Source: Paenibacillus sp. BK033
GTDB lineage: Bacteria > Bacillota > Bacilli > Paenibacillales > Paenibacillaceae
Direction of reading: 5' to 3'
DNA length: 64,000 bases
Assembly: GCF_004345425.1 (NCBI RefSeq)
Contig: NZ_SLVP01000001.1
Location: forward strand, 310,001-374,000
This document shows positions 17,319 through 26,041 of the stretch, piece by piece. Positions within the stretch are counted from its first letter, which is position 1, and each line of letters starts with the position of its first letter. The notes under the pieces were generated by a model that saw nothing but the letters and a program-made list of their open reading frames with translations, did no database searches and was not told the DNA's origin. A program made the position numbers and the translations under genes.

Positions 17319-18419
17319 TTGAACACGGCAGCGGCGGCGTCCTTTCAACAAGGCAGGCAGCAGGGATATTCGGCCGGTTTTCATGCAGGATGGCGGGACG
17401 GAGCTTGCGAATGGGCAAAGACTTCTCTCGTAACCCCGGTCCCGGAAGTAATGCCTCTGCGTGTGTTGTATATTCCGCAAGGCTCATTAGGGTTTGACGC
17501 GATTGATTCCGGAATCATAGAGGCGCTGCAAAGATGCGTCAGCGAATTGCATGTAGGCGTGCACGAAGGCCTGCTGCAGCAGGCGGCCGCCCTTTCGCCG
17601 GACATTGTGCTGGTACTAAACGGCCTATACACGTTTCCGCCGGATCATTTGGAACAGATTGCCGCAATCCGGGCGCTGGGAATCAAGACGGCGATCTGGT
17701 TTGTGGATGATCCGTACATGACGGCCCAGACGGTCCAGATCGCGCCGTTTTACGATGTTGTATTGACGCATGAGCGGGGGACCATTCCTCTATACCGGCA
17801 GCATGGATGCCTTCAGGTGCATCATCTGCCTCTCGCGGTCAACGAGTCCGTATTCCGTCCCTTTCGCGCGGAGAAGGCGTATGAATACGAGGTTTGTTTT
17901 ATAGGAGTAGCCTTCTGGAACCGGGTAGAGCTGATCGATTCAATCGCCGGGCAGCTGTCCAAGCGAAAGCTGTTTATTGCCGGAGGGCACTGGGACCGTC
18001 TGAAGCAATATCCGCTGTTAGCGTCCAGTATCCATCCGGAGGGCATTGCGCCTGAAGCAGCCGCCCATTATTACAACGGCTCCAAGATTGTCATCAATAT
18101 GCACCGGTCCGATGTCCCCGGGAAGGATAATCAGATTGAAGCCCAGGCACCGGGCCTGTCGCTGAACCCGAGAACCTATGACGTTTCGGCATGCGCGACG
18201 CTGCAGCTAACGGATATCCGGGATGATCTGTATTCCCAGTACCGTCCGGGCTACGAGATCGAAACTTACGGCAATGCGCAGGAGCTGCTGCAGAAAATCG
18301 ATTATTATTTGACCCATGAAGAGGAGCGTTTGCGGATTGCGATGAGAGGCTTGTACCGTACTTTTCGCGAGCATACGATGACTGCGCGAATCGTCGCGCT
18401 TTTGAATCTATTGAAGTAG
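17319..18419 (+). CDS. CgeB-family spore glycosyltransferase (copy 1)
   Basis: The 366-residue protein is of the CgeB/DUF3880-type GT-B family, named after the B. subtilis spore-surface protein CgeB. The N-terminus carries the cluster motif FQQGRQQGYSAGFHAGWRDG. Characteristic segments are KTAIWFVDDPYM, NGSKIVINMHRSD, LNPRTYDVSACATLQLTD and a C-terminal helical YYLTHEEERLRIAMRG. The start is a TTG behind CAGGTGAG. It is followed 11 bases later by a paralogue, evidently a tandem duplication. Likely job: adding sugars to the mature spore surface. Confidence 0.8.
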   Translation: MNTAAAASFQQGRQQGYSAGFHAGWRDGACEWAKTSLVTPVPEVMPLRVLYIPQGSLGFDAIDSGIIEALQRCVSELHVGVHEGLLQQAAALSPDIVLVLNGLYTFPPDHLEQIAAIRALGIKTAIWFVDDPYMTAQTVQIAPFYDVVLTHERGTIPLYRQHGCLQVHHLPLAVNESVFRPFRAEKAYEYEVCFIGVAFWNRVELIDSIAGQLSKRKLFIAGGHWDRLKQYPLLASSIHPEGIAPEAAAHYYNGSKIVINMHRSDVPGKDNQIEAQAPGLSLNPRTYDVSACATLQLTDIRDDLYSQYRPGYEIETYGNAQELLQKIDYYLTHEEERLRIAMRGLYRTFREHTMTARIVALLNLLK

Positions 18420-18430
18420 GAGGGACGAAT

Positions 18431-19540
18431 ATGGCGCCAGTAGTCAAGCGGAAGATTGACGAGGAGGCAGGGCGAGCGGCGGGGTATAAGCTGGGCTGGG
18501 ATCACGGGTACTGGTTCGGGTTATGCGAGGAAGCAATCAGCCGCATCCCGCAGACCCACAAAGTATGGCCGGTTCACGCGATGTACGTGGAGACGGGCAA
18601 AGGATTTCCTTATTCGCCGATCGACGAAGCCGTTAGAGGGACTTTAGCGGCGATGGTTCAGAGGTTGACCGTCGTGAACGCAACGCAGGCGGTGGCGGAG
18701 ATCGCGCTGGCGGATCGGCCCGACGTCGTTATTGTACTGGACGGACTGCAGTTTGATGTCGGCCAGATCGCGACGCTTCGGAATAACGGCATCCGGACGG
18801 CCATCTGGCTGACCGATGATCCTTATTATATGGATATTACGACGATGATTGTGCCGCATTACGATACGGTATTTACGCTGGAGCGCAACTCGGTGGACTA
18901 TTACAAGCAGCTTGGCTGCCAGAATGTGCATTACCTGCCGTTCTGCTTCGATCCGGCGCAGTATCGCCCGACGAATCCGGAGCGTTCCAGCCGCAAGGAA
19001 ATTACGTTTATCGGCTCCGCCTATTTAAACAGAGTTAGTTATTTCAATGAATTGACGCCTTATCTGGCGGAGAAAAATACGTTAATATCCGGTATTTGGT
19101 GGGACCGGTTATCCCAATACGACCTGCTCCGCTCGAAAATCAAGCTGAACAACTGGATGGGCCCGGCAGAAACGGCCTTGACTTACAATGCTTCCAAAAT
19201 CGTGATCAATATGCACCGCGCGCATGACGATGCTCTGTACAATAGCAACCGGATCGGATTAACGGCTGTTTCTCCTAATCCCCGGACCTTCGAAATTGCC
19301 GCATGCGGCGTGTTGCAGGTATGCGATACCCGGGATGATCTTGCTTCCTTTTTCACTCCCGGAGTGGAAATCGTAACCTATTCCTCGCCGGTGGAGCTAA
19401 TCGAGAAGCTGGATTATTACCTGAAGCACGAGGAGGAGCGGCAGCAAATCGCCCTTCGCGGCATGTACCGGGCTTTCCGGGACCATAAATACGCGAACCG
19501 TCTTCAGACGATGCTTACGATATTATTCCCGCTCCTCTAG
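18431..19540 (+). CDS. CgeB-family spore glycosyltransferase (copy 2)
   Basis: This 369-residue paralogue of the preceding gene has the same order of segments: EEAGRAAGYKLGWDHGYWFG near the N-terminus, RTAIWLTDDPYYMDI, NASKIVINMHRAH, NPRTFEIAACGVLQVCDTRDD and YYLKHEEERQQIALRGMY. AGGAGGG lies just upstream of the ATG and overlaps the end of copy 1, so the two are translated from one message. The sequences have diverged widely outside these motifs, suggesting distinct acceptor or donor specificity. Confidence 0.82.
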   Translation: MAPVVKRKIDEEAGRAAGYKLGWDHGYWFGLCEEAISRIPQTHKVWPVHAMYVETGKGFPYSPIDEAVRGTLAAMVQRLTVVNATQAVAEIALADRPDVVIVLDGLQFDVGQIATLRNNGIRTAIWLTDDPYYMDITTMIVPHYDTVFTLERNSVDYYKQLGCQNVHYLPFCFDPAQYRPTNPERSSRKEITFIGSAYLNRVSYFNELTPYLAEKNTLISGIWWDRLSQYDLLRSKIKLNNWMGPAETALTYNASKIVINMHRAHDDALYNSNRIGLTAVSPNPRTFEIAACGVLQVCDTRDDLASFFTPGVEIVTYSSPVELIEKLDYYLKHEEERQQIALRGMYRAFRDHKYANRLQTMLTILFPLL

Positions 19541-19551
19541 CACTTCATGAA

Positions 19552-20541
19552 TTAAATGGACCAACGAAGCAAGACGCCTGATTGGGTCAATCCGCCGCCA
19601 AAGCCATAGAGCAGCAGCAAATGTCCCGGCAATACGCGGCCGTCGCGGACGGCGGCATCGAGAGCAAGCGGAATGGATGCCGCGGAAGTGTTGCCGTAAT
19701 GCTCGATGCTCGACAAAGCCTGCTGCTCGCTTATGCCGGTCCGTTCGCATAACGCGTCAATAATGCGCTGATTCGCGTTGTGCGGAACGAACCAGTTGAT
19801 TTCGGATGGCGCCAGTCCGCTGTCACGCAGCAATCCGGCGATTCCCTCGGATACGTGGCTGAGTGCCCATTTGTACACTTCCCGGCCATTTTGGACGATG
19901 CGGCTTGTCGTATCGATATCCGCGGCGTTAATGACAGGGGACAAGCCGCTGCGGTAGACATGGTGTCCGCCAGCGCCGTCCGTCTGAGCGGAGACCGCCA
20001 GGATATTTCCTTCTCCGCGGGCTTCCATTAAAAATGCGCCGGCTCCGTCGCCAAACAAAATGCAAGTCGTCCGATCTTCGTAGTTCGTAACCTTGGACAA
20101 GGTTTCTCCGCCGATGACGAGAATTTTACGGTAAACGCCTGACAGGAGCAGTCCGTTCGCCAGCTGGACTGCCGAGGTAAAGCCCGCGCATGCGGCCTGA
20201 ATATCGATTGCGCCGCAATGACGGATTCCAAGGCCAGCCTGAACCTGGGCGGCAACGCTTGGGATGACATTATCCGGCGTCGAGGTAGCGACGATAATGT
20301 AATCGACATCCTCGATTTCCACCCCGTACCGCTCCTGCATATCCCTTACCGCCCGGATGCATAAATCGCTTGTGAACTGGTCATCCGCCGCAATCCGGCG
20401 TTCGCGGATGCCCGTGCGCTGGACGATCCATTCGTCCGAGGTGTCGACGATACGCTCCAAATCCGCATTGGACAAAACTTTATCCGGAGTATAAGTGCCT
20501 ATGGCCGTTATAGCTGCGTTGGATTGCATTTGCTTTTCCAT
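19552..20541 (-). CDS. fabH: 3-oxoacyl-ACP synthase III
   Basis: This 329-residue enzyme starts fatty-acid synthesis by condensing an acyl-CoA primer with malonyl-ACP. The catalytic triad is visible: Cys in IDIQAACAGFT, His in FVPHNANQRI and Asn in HYGNTSAASIP. The C-terminal GFGGGLTQSGVLLRW is typical. The ATG at 20541 has AAAGGAG seven bases upstream; an upstream ATG in frame lacks one. A FapR-type operator sits about 40 bases upstream, so malonyl-CoA-responsive repression is expected. The gene converges with the CgeB genes. Confidence 0.93.
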   Translation of the reverse strand: MEKQMQSNAAITAIGTYTPDKVLSNADLERIVDTSDEWIVQRTGIRERRIAADDQFTSDLCIRAVRDMQERYGVEIEDVDYIIVATSTPDNVIPSVAAQVQAGLGIRHCGAIDIQAACAGFTSAVQLANGLLLSGVYRKILVIGGETLSKVTNYEDRTTCILFGDGAGAFLMEARGEGNILAVSAQTDGAGGHHVYRSGLSPVINAADIDTTSRIVQNGREVYKWALSHVSEGIAGLLRDSGLAPSEINWFVPHNANQRIIDALCERTGISEQQALSSIEHYGNTSAASIPLALDAAVRDGRVLPGHLLLLYGFGGGLTQSGVLLRWSI

Positions 20542-20579
20542 TGGAACAGCTCCTTTGATTTGCATGATTGGCATTTATC

Positions 20580-20596
20580 TTAGTACCTGGTACTAA
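20580..20596. promoter_or_regulatory. FapR operator
   Basis: TTAGTACCTGGTACTAA is a 17-bp palindrome matching the published FapR consensus. FapR represses fatty-acid and phospholipid genes in Bacillus and is released by malonyl-CoA. The site lies in the fabH promoter region. Confidence 0.85.
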
Positions 20597-20722
20597 CACT
20601 TGATATTAAATTACTGAATTTGAATCCATTTGTCAAGCATTGCTGAGGATAGCTTCCACATAACGGAGCACAATAAGTCACGGGTCAAAGCCTGACTAAT
20701 CGAATGGAGGAGTGGCCAGTTC

Positions 20723-21580
20723 ATGAAAAACAAATTCATTCTTCTTACAGCAAGTGTGGCTTTAGCGGCATCGTTAGCGGGTTGCGCGTCCAATCAGGGA
20801 GATATCGGCAACAAAAATATCCGCCCCAACAGCGTGCGTTACGATGCTAACGGAAATATGATCCGAAATTTGGCGGCTCCGGGAACATTGACCGACAAAC
20901 GTTTCGCGAATGATCAAATGAACGAAATGAATCGCGTCAATGGCCGCCGTCTCAACAGCAACAACATCGTTGGCAGTCATAAAAATTATAAGATGGAAAT
21001 GAGCGAGGAAATCGCGAAGAAGCTTGTCGCCATGAATACGGTCAAGACAGCCAATGTGATGCTTACTGACCGCAATGCTTATGTTGCCGTATCCTTCGAG
21101 GATCATACGCGCGGTCTAAGCGCAAAAAGCTACAACCGTACGAACATGAGCAGTCCGATCACCGACGCGAACCGCCACATGAACGGCACGTATGGCGCGA
21201 GCGGCGGGAAATACGGCATGAACGGCATGAACGGAACGTATGGCATGAACGGCACGATGGGCGGCTATTCCAACAACGGCATGCGCGGCCTGAGCACAAC
21301 CGACACCGGCGAGAGCCAGCTTACGGACAAGATCAAAAGCGATATCGCCGCGGAAGTAAAACGGCTGCATCCTTCGGTTCAGAACGTTTATGTATCCGCA
21401 AGCCCGGACTTTGTGGACCGCATGAACAGCTATATGGGCGACGTTCGTCTGGGTCACCCGATTCAAGGCTTTGTATCCGAATTTAACGCCATGGTTGAGC
21501 GCATTTTCCCCGCCAATGCCACCAAGCTGAATTCGAGTTCGGCGAAGCACACCACTCCTTATATTTACGATCACCGCTAA
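20723..21580 (+). CDS. YhcN/YlaJ-type sporulation lipoprotein
   Basis: The 285-residue protein begins with a lipoprotein signal peptide ending in the lipobox LAGC (Cys 21). It carries the YhcN/YlaJ domain in two parts: residues 90-130 (EEIAKKLVAMNTVKTANVML with NAYVAV) and 200-265 (IAAEVKRLHPSVQNVYVSAS). These are separated by a Gly/Met/Asn/Tyr-rich insert of MNGTYG-like repeats. Family members are lipoproteins of the spore inner membrane. GGAGG precedes the ATG. It is convergent with gerE. Confidence 0.85.
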   Translation: MKNKFILLTASVALAASLAGCASNQGDIGNKNIRPNSVRYDANGNMIRNLAAPGTLTDKRFANDQMNEMNRVNGRRLNSNNIVGSHKNYKMEMSEEIAKKLVAMNTVKTANVMLTDRNAYVAVSFEDHTRGLSAKSYNRTNMSSPITDANRHMNGTYGASGGKYGMNGMNGTYGMNGTMGGYSNNGMRGLSTTDTGESQLTDKIKSDIAAEVKRLHPSVQNVYVSASPDFVDRMNSYMGDVRLGHPIQGFVSEFNAMVERIFPANATKLNSSSAKHTTPYIYDHR

Positions 21581-21601
21581 CAGCTAGATATAAACAAAAA
21601 A

Positions 21602-21627
21602 GGGCCCGCTTGCGAAGCAAGCGGGCC
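21602..21627 (+). terminator. rho-independent terminator of the lipoprotein gene
   Basis: A perfect stem AGGCCCGCTTGC-like arm pairs with GCAAGCGGGCCT across a GAA loop, preceded by A7 and followed by only a weak T run. Confidence 0.75.
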
Positions 21628-21727
21628 TGTCCTAGAAATGGTATCAACTGTGGGGTTGATGCATATGATTGTAACGAAGAAACCTTAGCCTAAGATTAAA
21701 GAACTTTGTCGAAATTGAAACAAAGTA

Positions 21728-21758
21728 AAACCCCGCGCCTTTTAAGGGGAGCGGGGGA
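21728..21758 (-). terminator. probable terminator of gerE
   Basis: On the minus strand a CCCCGC/GCGGGG stem is followed by TTTTAC, 33 bases beyond the gerE stop codon. The stem is imperfect and the T run is short. Confidence 0.5.
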
Positions 21759-21790
21759 AACTGGAAACGCCCAAATCATGAATGGGATGG

Positions 21791-22015
21791 TTAGATTTGC
21801 AACTCCCCAAGCTTGATCAGCTCGACAACCGCTTGCGAACGACCTTTAACATTTAACTTCTGCATGACATTCGAAATATGGTTGCGGACGGTCTTTTCGC
21901 TGATAAATAATTGCTGCGCAATATCTCTAGTTGTTTTATCCTGCACCAGCAGCTCAAATACCTCGCGTTCACGATGCGTTAACAAAAACTTGCTTTTATG
22001 GTCGCTACCCTTCAA
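21791..22015 (-). CDS. gerE: GerE, late mother-cell transcription factor (separated from its promoter and RBS)
   Basis: The 74-residue LuxR-type helix-turn-helix protein has exactly the length of B. subtilis GerE and long near-identical blocks (REREVFELLVQDKTT, LFISEKTVRNHIS, VKGRSQAVVEL). GerE works after SigK in the mother cell to regulate spore coat genes. The reading frame is complete, with a TTG start at 22015. The sequence upstream of the TTG is prophage DNA with no ribosome-binding site. The missing leader (AAGGAGGGG, 8 bases, TTG) lies at 60410-60425 beyond the other prophage end. As it stands the gene should be silent or poorly translated. Confidence 0.93.
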   Translation of the reverse strand: MKGSDHKSKFLLTHREREVFELLVQDKTTRDIAQQLFISEKTVRNHISNVMQKLNVKGRSQAVVELIKLGELQI

Positions 22016-22020
22016 GGGTA
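22006..22020. other. gerE: attL core
   Basis: TACCCTTCAAGGGTA is a 15-bp hyphenated palindrome with 7-bp arms. The left arm belongs to gerE (codons 1-3, read on the minus strand), the right arm to the phage. Only the 11-bp TACCCTTCAAG recurs at attR. Inverted arms around a short centre are the expected form of a tyrosine recombinase core site. Confidence 0.85.
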
Positions 22021-22508
22021 AAGCGAGGATTTCACTCCAAATGTTATCTTTTACTTTTGCATCACTTAAAAACCCTTATTTCCTCAGTGTTTGTCCACTT
22101 TTAACTATTATCCTTCACCTCTTTTAATTCTGCATTAACTTCATTTCACTCCGGTTACTTGCATCAAATTTGCATCAGATGCATCAAACAGTACATATCG
22201 GTTTGCATCAAATAAAATGTGCTGTACGATATAAGAACGAATGTTTGTCAATAATTGGGCGGAGAATGTGCTCCATTAGCTTTTAACCGTGGTATATTTG
22301 TATCATAGGAAATTGAGAAACGGGCGGCGCTGCCTAGTAACCAGCGCCGCTTTTTTTTGTTCCTAAAAATCGGATTCGATCATCTAGCGTGGGTGCTCGA
22401 CGTCTCTGATAAGCCGGCCTTGCTCGTGCGGATGGCAACCGACTTGGCGTGTGAGGTGAAAAATTCCTTCATCCTAGTGACACAACTTGCAAGGCTTAAA
22501 ATGAATTC
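22017..22508. other. prophage left end: integrase arm-type repeats, no gene
   Basis: Five copies of TGCATCAAA or close variants lie at 22058, 22160, 22171, 22180 and 22204, all in one orientation. A 22-bp block containing two of them (22159-22180) recurs perfectly at the right end (60321-60342). These look like binding sites for the N-terminal arm-binding domain of the integrase. A terminator follows at 22324. No convincing gene was found here. Confidence 0.7.
22324..22358 (+). terminator. rho-independent terminator inside the left end
   Basis: GCGGCGCTG pairs with CAGCGCCGC across a 9-base loop and is followed by T8. No gene precedes it in this orientation within the prophage, so it may insulate the phage genes or end a short RNA. 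Confidence 0.85.
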
Positions 22509-22538
22509 TTGTCCGACAACCAACCGTTCAGATATAAT
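22509..22538 (+). promoter_or_regulatory. SigA-type promoter of the stand-alone left-end gene
   Basis: TTGTCC, an 18-base spacer and a perfect TATAAT lie 19 bases before the ATG of the next gene. Confidence 0.65.
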
Positions 22539-22556
22539 CGCCATGAGGTGATTGCA

Positions 22557-22925
22557 ATGAGCGGGCAGACATTGTCTGATGATGAATACAGCTTGATCCG
22601 GGATTACATTATATTGCCCTTTGTAAAGAACATGGTTAAAAACAACATAGAGAAGATTAAAGCGGAGGGAATGACACTCAGCGATCTTTTCGTTAAAGCA
22701 AACAAGAAAGCTCTGGTGCTGATTGAGGATGACATAAACGCCAGTCGCAGGAACGTTGGCCGGCTGAAGATGCAGATCACCAAGGTTAAGCAGAATGACG
22801 ACAGCGAAGAGTATGAGGTTCGGTTACGTGGTTATGTTCATAAGATCACGTTGCAGCGGCATGTGGCTAGGCGTGAAATGGCGACCATGCGGGATGCTTA
22901 CATAGCAAGAGTGGATTTCAAATAA
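22557..22925 (+). CDS. uncharacterised prophage protein (possible moron)
   Basis: The 122-residue protein is charged and mostly helical and belongs to no family I recognise. It has short motifs such as YSLIRDYIILPFVKN and LVLIEDDINASRRNVGR, and no membrane segment. AGGTGA stands 6 bases before the ATG at 22557. It has its own consensus-like promoter and is flanked by terminators, apart from the phage operons. This is the usual layout of a gene expressed from the lysogen, for example for host benefit or superinfection immunity (inference from layout only). Confidence 0.65.
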   Translation: MSGQTLSDDEYSLIRDYIILPFVKNMVKNNIEKIKAEGMTLSDLFVKANKKALVLIEDDINASRRNVGRLKMQITKVKQNDDSEEYEVRLRGYVHKITLQRHVARREMATMRDAYIARVDFK

Positions 22926-22962
22926 AAAGAGCCTCGCGGGATGCTTTCCCAACGGGCTCTTT
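22925..22962 (+). terminator. terminator of the stand-alone gene
   Basis: AAAGAGCC pairs with GGGCTCTTT across about 20 bases, which can fold further. The trailing T run is short. Confidence 0.6.
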
Positions 22963-23277
22963 GTCTTAATTACCGGTGCTTCCGGATTTGATTCGATTAT
23001 AAGACAGGCGATGATTTCCAGTCAACAAAAAAACTCCACGGCAGTTGTGGAGAACTTGTGCAAAACCCATTGACCTCGATTTTGGGGCATGTGTAAAATG
23101 GTCTTGTCTTCTTATCTCCAAAGTTACAAAGGTGCGTATGCTTTTAATATAAATGCGCGTTCTACGCGCTACCATGCCTTATGTGACGAGCGGAGCGCAC
23201 GTCATGCCTTACATATCCTTTGAAGTCACTCATTCGCTGAGTGGCTTTTTTTATTGCCTACGAAAGGGGTGATGACA
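22963..23277. other. gene-free region before the packaging and head operon
   Basis: No gene is supported. It holds a CTCCAC/GTGGAG hairpin near 23034-23051, a duplicated CATGCCTTA (two copies near 23172 and 23206), and at 23224-23252 a terminator-like hairpin AGTCACTCA/TGAGTGGCT followed by T7. The late-operon promoter is expected here but no consensus SigA site is obvious, which fits dependence on a phage-coded activator. Confidence 0.55.
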
Positions 23278-23367
23278 TTGAGATGGTTCAGACGATTCAT
23301 AAAACGACTGGCTCCATTCGCTGCACCAGAACCACGTAACCGCAAGGAAAGGCGGCATGGACGATGA
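23278..23367 (+). CDS. 29-residue basic peptide, first gene of the head operon
   Basis: A TTG-started frame follows AAAGGGGTGATGACA and encodes an Arg/Lys-rich peptide beginning MRWFRRFIKRLAPFAAP. Its TGA overlaps the ATG of the next gene (ATGA), suggesting coupling. No function can be assigned. It may simply be a leader peptide. Confidence 0.4.
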   Translation: MRWFRRFIKRLAPFAAPEPRNRKERRHGR

Positions 23368-23555
23368 GCAGACAGATACAGAAGCAGGACGATGGCAAGT
23401 ACCGCGTTTGGTCTACGATAGCTGGCGGCTACATCATCGAGAATGCAACCGAAGAAGAGATAGCTGCTCTTTATATAAAGGATGCTGAAGTGGACATAAG
23501 GTGGCGTATTCACTACGAGATACAGCGACTTGAACAACGGGTGATGAACGAATGA
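23364..23555 (+). CDS. small hypothetical phage protein
   Basis: This 63-residue acidic protein, with motifs YRVWSTIAGGYIIENATEEE and EIQRLEQRVMNE, is coupled to both neighbours by stop/start overlaps. Small proteins of this kind often precede the HNH gene in siphovirus packaging modules. Function unknown. Confidence 0.6.
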   Translation: MSRQIQKQDDGKYRVWSTIAGGYIIENATEEEIAALYIKDAEVDIRWRIHYEIQRLEQRVMNE

Positions 23556-23857
23556 AGATTGTCAAAGCGTTCTACAAAACAACACGATGGCTGAAGAAGC
23601 GCGAGCGAATCTTGAGACGTGATGAATATCTCTGCCAAGAATGCAAACGATTCGGCAAGAGCACAACAGCTCAGACAGTCCATCACATCCATCCTCTCGA
23701 GGATCATCCAGAGTACGGCTATGAGAATTGGAATCTGATTTCATTGTGCAATCCATGTCACGGTTCGATGCATGATCGGACGACGGACGAGTTAACAGAA
23801 ATCGGAAAAAGGTGGAAAGAGCGAGCATCCCCCCCTCTTGTCGAAAATTCAAATTGA
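23552..23857 (+). CDS. HNH endonuclease of the packaging module
   Basis: The 101-residue protein has a CQEC zinc knuckle, the HNH core VHHIHPLEDHPEYGYENWNL, and the second zinc pair LCNPCHGSMH. HNH proteins next to the terminase assist terminase in cos-end cleavage in HK97-like phages. The ATG overlaps the previous stop codon. The roughly 75 bases between this gene and the terminase gene contain C-rich and G-rich runs (near 23830 and 23873) where a cos site would be expected; its exact ends cannot be seen. Confidence 0.88.
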   Translation: MKIVKAFYKTTRWLKKRERILRRDEYLCQECKRFGKSTTAQTVHHIHPLEDHPEYGYENWNLISLCNPCHGSMHDRTTDELTEIGKRWKERASPPLVENSN

Positions 23858-23932
23858 CCCTTTTGGGACCTGGCGGGGGAGGTTTTTCCAATGGCGCGAG
23901 TTCCCCACAAACTTTTTTCGGGAGGTGAGGCA

Positions 23933-24319
23933 ATGGCAAAAGCAGGAGAAAAGGCGCTGGCTGACCAACAGATCGTTTTCGAGCGAACCGTTAGAGACAT
24001 GCAGTCTATCGGCGTTTATAAGGCTGAATACGACCCGCTAATCCAAATGTATGCTGAGCTAGTCGTGCAATACAATACGCTCTCAGAACGCTTCAGAAAC
24101 GGCGGTATGAGGTATCAAACGAAGACGTCCGACGGCGGCGCGAAGAAAGCTCCGTTAGTGGCTACGCTCGAAGCTTTACGGAAAGATATATTGGCATACT
24201 CTGACCGGCTTTGTCTCAACCCTAAGTCGTTTGGTTCTGTGACGCCCGATAGAAAGGTTGGGGACCTTCCGGCTCCCAAGACTTCAAAGCTGACAGCTGC
24301 TTTAAGCTCGTTTGGATGA
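23933..24319 (+). CDS. terminase small subunit, P27 family
   Basis: This 128-residue protein binds phage DNA ends and recruits the large subunit. The body resembles the P27 family ([22 protein letters not shown] and the C-terminal part). The ATG at 23933 has GGAGGTG upstream. An in-frame ATG at 23891, also with a good GGGGGAGG site, would add 14 residues. The downstream TerL start overlaps its stop (ATGA). Confidence 0.82.
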   Translation: MAKAGEKALADQQIVFERTVRDMQSIGVYKAEYDPLIQMYAELVVQYNTLSERFRNGGMRYQTKTSDGGAKKAPLVATLEALRKDILAYSDRLCLNPKSFGSVTPDRKVGDLPAPKTSKLTAALSSFG

Positions 24320-26037
24320 CCGAGTTTAAAAATCGCGAGACAGTCTTCGAGTATGCCCGGAGTATTGTCGAAGGACGAAAGATAGCTTGCAGAGAAATCA
24401 TTCAGGCTTGTGAGCGGTTCTTCCGCGATCTGGAGAACCCTGAATATGAGTTCAACCCGAAAAACGCCGAATTCGTAATCGGCATCATTGAGAAGACATT
24501 CGTTCATGCTCAAGGCGAGATGCTGGACGGCACTCCCCTCCGCGGGCAGCCGTTTTTGCTGGAGCCATTTCATAAGTTCCAGGTATATAACCTGCTGGGC
24601 TTTTATCATAAAGGAACCAAAATTAGGCGCTTCAAAGAAGCGTTTATTTTTATTCCCCGGAAGAACATCAAGACTTCCTTTGCAGCGGCTCTAGCGTGGG
24701 CGCTGGGGCTTTTGGAGCGCAAGTCTGGTAGTAAGGTCTACATCACGGCAGCGGCGCTTAAACAGTCATTGGAGAGCTTTAACTTCATCAACTTCAACCT
24801 AGGACAGATGGGTGAAAGAGAGAACTTCAGAGTCATCGACAATAACCAAGAGCACTCTATTGCGGGAGACCTGGGCGATGGTTCCATTTACATTCAAGCG
24901 CTTGCGGCCAGCCCGGATCGGCAGGACTCACTTAACTGTAATATCGCGATCGCCGACGAGATCCACGCATACAAGACGCCTAAGCAGTACAACATCATCA
25001 AGGAAGCGATGAAGGCTTACACGAACAAGCTCATGATTGGCATCACGACAGCCGGCGATGACATGACAAGCTTCTGTTACCAGCGGCTTACGTATTGCAA
25101 GAAGGTTCTGGACGGCACGGCGAAGGATGAAGCCTACTTCATTTTCATCGCCAAAGCTGACCAAGACGAAAAAGGCGAAGTCGACTTCACGAACCCAAGG
25201 ATCCATGAGATGGCGAACCCGGCCTACGGTGTCTCCATCCGTCCGAACGATATCATGAACGATGCCATGCAGGCCCAGAACGACCCACAGCAACGGAAAG
25301 ACTTCTTTGCTAAGTCGCTCAACGTCTACACTTCAGCGATCAAGGCTTACTTTAACGTCGATGAATTTAAGGCTTCAGACCGGAAACATGACTGGACACT
25401 CGCACAACTCGCCAAGCTGCCTATTGACTGGTATGCAGGCGCTGACCTGTCAAAGCTGCATGACCTTACCGCAGCGGCTCTATACGGCCATTACAAGGGC
25501 GTAGACATCGCCATTACTCACGCATGGTTCCCTATCGTTGCGGCTGCCGCTAAAGCTGAAGAGGACAGCATACCGTTGTTTGGCTGGAAGGATGACGGCT
25601 GGCTCGATATGTGTAACACGCCAACGGTGAACCATGCCGACGTTGTGAACTGGTTCAAGATGATGCGGGATAAAGGATTCAAGGTTAAGCAGGTTGGCTT
25701 TGACCGGAAGTTTGGGCGGGAGTTCTTCCTGGGAATGAAGAAAGCAGGCTTCAAGATCATTGACCAGCCGCAATACTTCTACAAGAAGTCCGAGGGATTC
25801 CGCCGGATTGAGAAAGCGGCGAAAGACGGAAATTTCTATTACCTCCATTCGGACGCCTTCGAGTACTGCCTGCAGAATGTTGCGGCCATTGAGAAGACGG
25901 ACGACATGATCCAATACGAGAAGGTAATGCCGACGCAGCGCATCGACTTATTCGATGCTGCGGTGTTCGGTGCTATTCGCATGCTCGAAAACATGGAGAG
26001 CAAAGCGAGCGCAGACCAATGGTTGAAAGGAGGCTGA
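24316..26037 (+). CDS. terminase large subunit
   Basis: The 573-residue packaging motor has an N-terminal ATPase with a Walker-A variant [14 protein letters not shown] and Walker [12 protein letters not shown]. The C-terminal RNase-H-like nuclease has acidic residues in [11 protein letters not shown] and [12 protein letters not shown]. The length is normal for HK97-type TerL (about 560). It pumps DNA into proheads and cuts the concatemer. It overlaps terS by 4 bases. Confidence 0.95.
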   Translation: MTEFKNRETVFEYARSIVEGRKIACREIIQACERFFRDLENPEYEFNPKNAEFVIGIIEKTFVHAQGEMLDGTPLRGQPFLLEPFHKFQVYNLLGFYHKGTKIRRFKEAFIFIPRKNIKTSFAAALAWALGLLERKSGSKVYITAAALKQSLESFNFINFNLGQMGERENFRVIDNNQEHSIAGDLGDGSIYIQALAASPDRQDSLNCNIAIADEIHAYKTPKQYNIIKEAMKAYTNKLMIGITTAGDDMTSFCYQRLTYCKKVLDGTAKDEAYFIFIAKADQDEKGEVDFTNPRIHEMANPAYGVSIRPNDIMNDAMQAQNDPQQRKDFFAKSLNVYTSAIKAYFNVDEFKASDRKHDWTLAQLAKLPIDWYAGADLSKLHDLTAAALYGHYKGVDIAITHAWFPIVAAAAKAEEDSIPLFGWKDDGWLDMCNTPTVNHADVVNWFKMMRDKGFKVKQVGFDRKFGREFFLGMKKAGFKIIDQPQYFYKKSEGFRRIEKAAKDGNFYYLHSDAFEYCLQNVAAIEKTDDMIQYEKVMPTQRIDLFDAAVFGAIRMLENMESKASADQWLKGG

Positions 26038-26041
26038 TATA

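Noticed and set aside
22159..22180. 22-bp perfect direct repeat as the prophage attachment core
   Set aside because: It lies inside both ends. The 11-bp repeat farther out restores gerE with its ribosome-binding site and SigK promoter, which the 22-bp repeat would not.
22357..22551. 64-codon frame at the prophage left end
   Set aside because: TTG start without ribosome-binding site; it runs through the promoter of the next gene.
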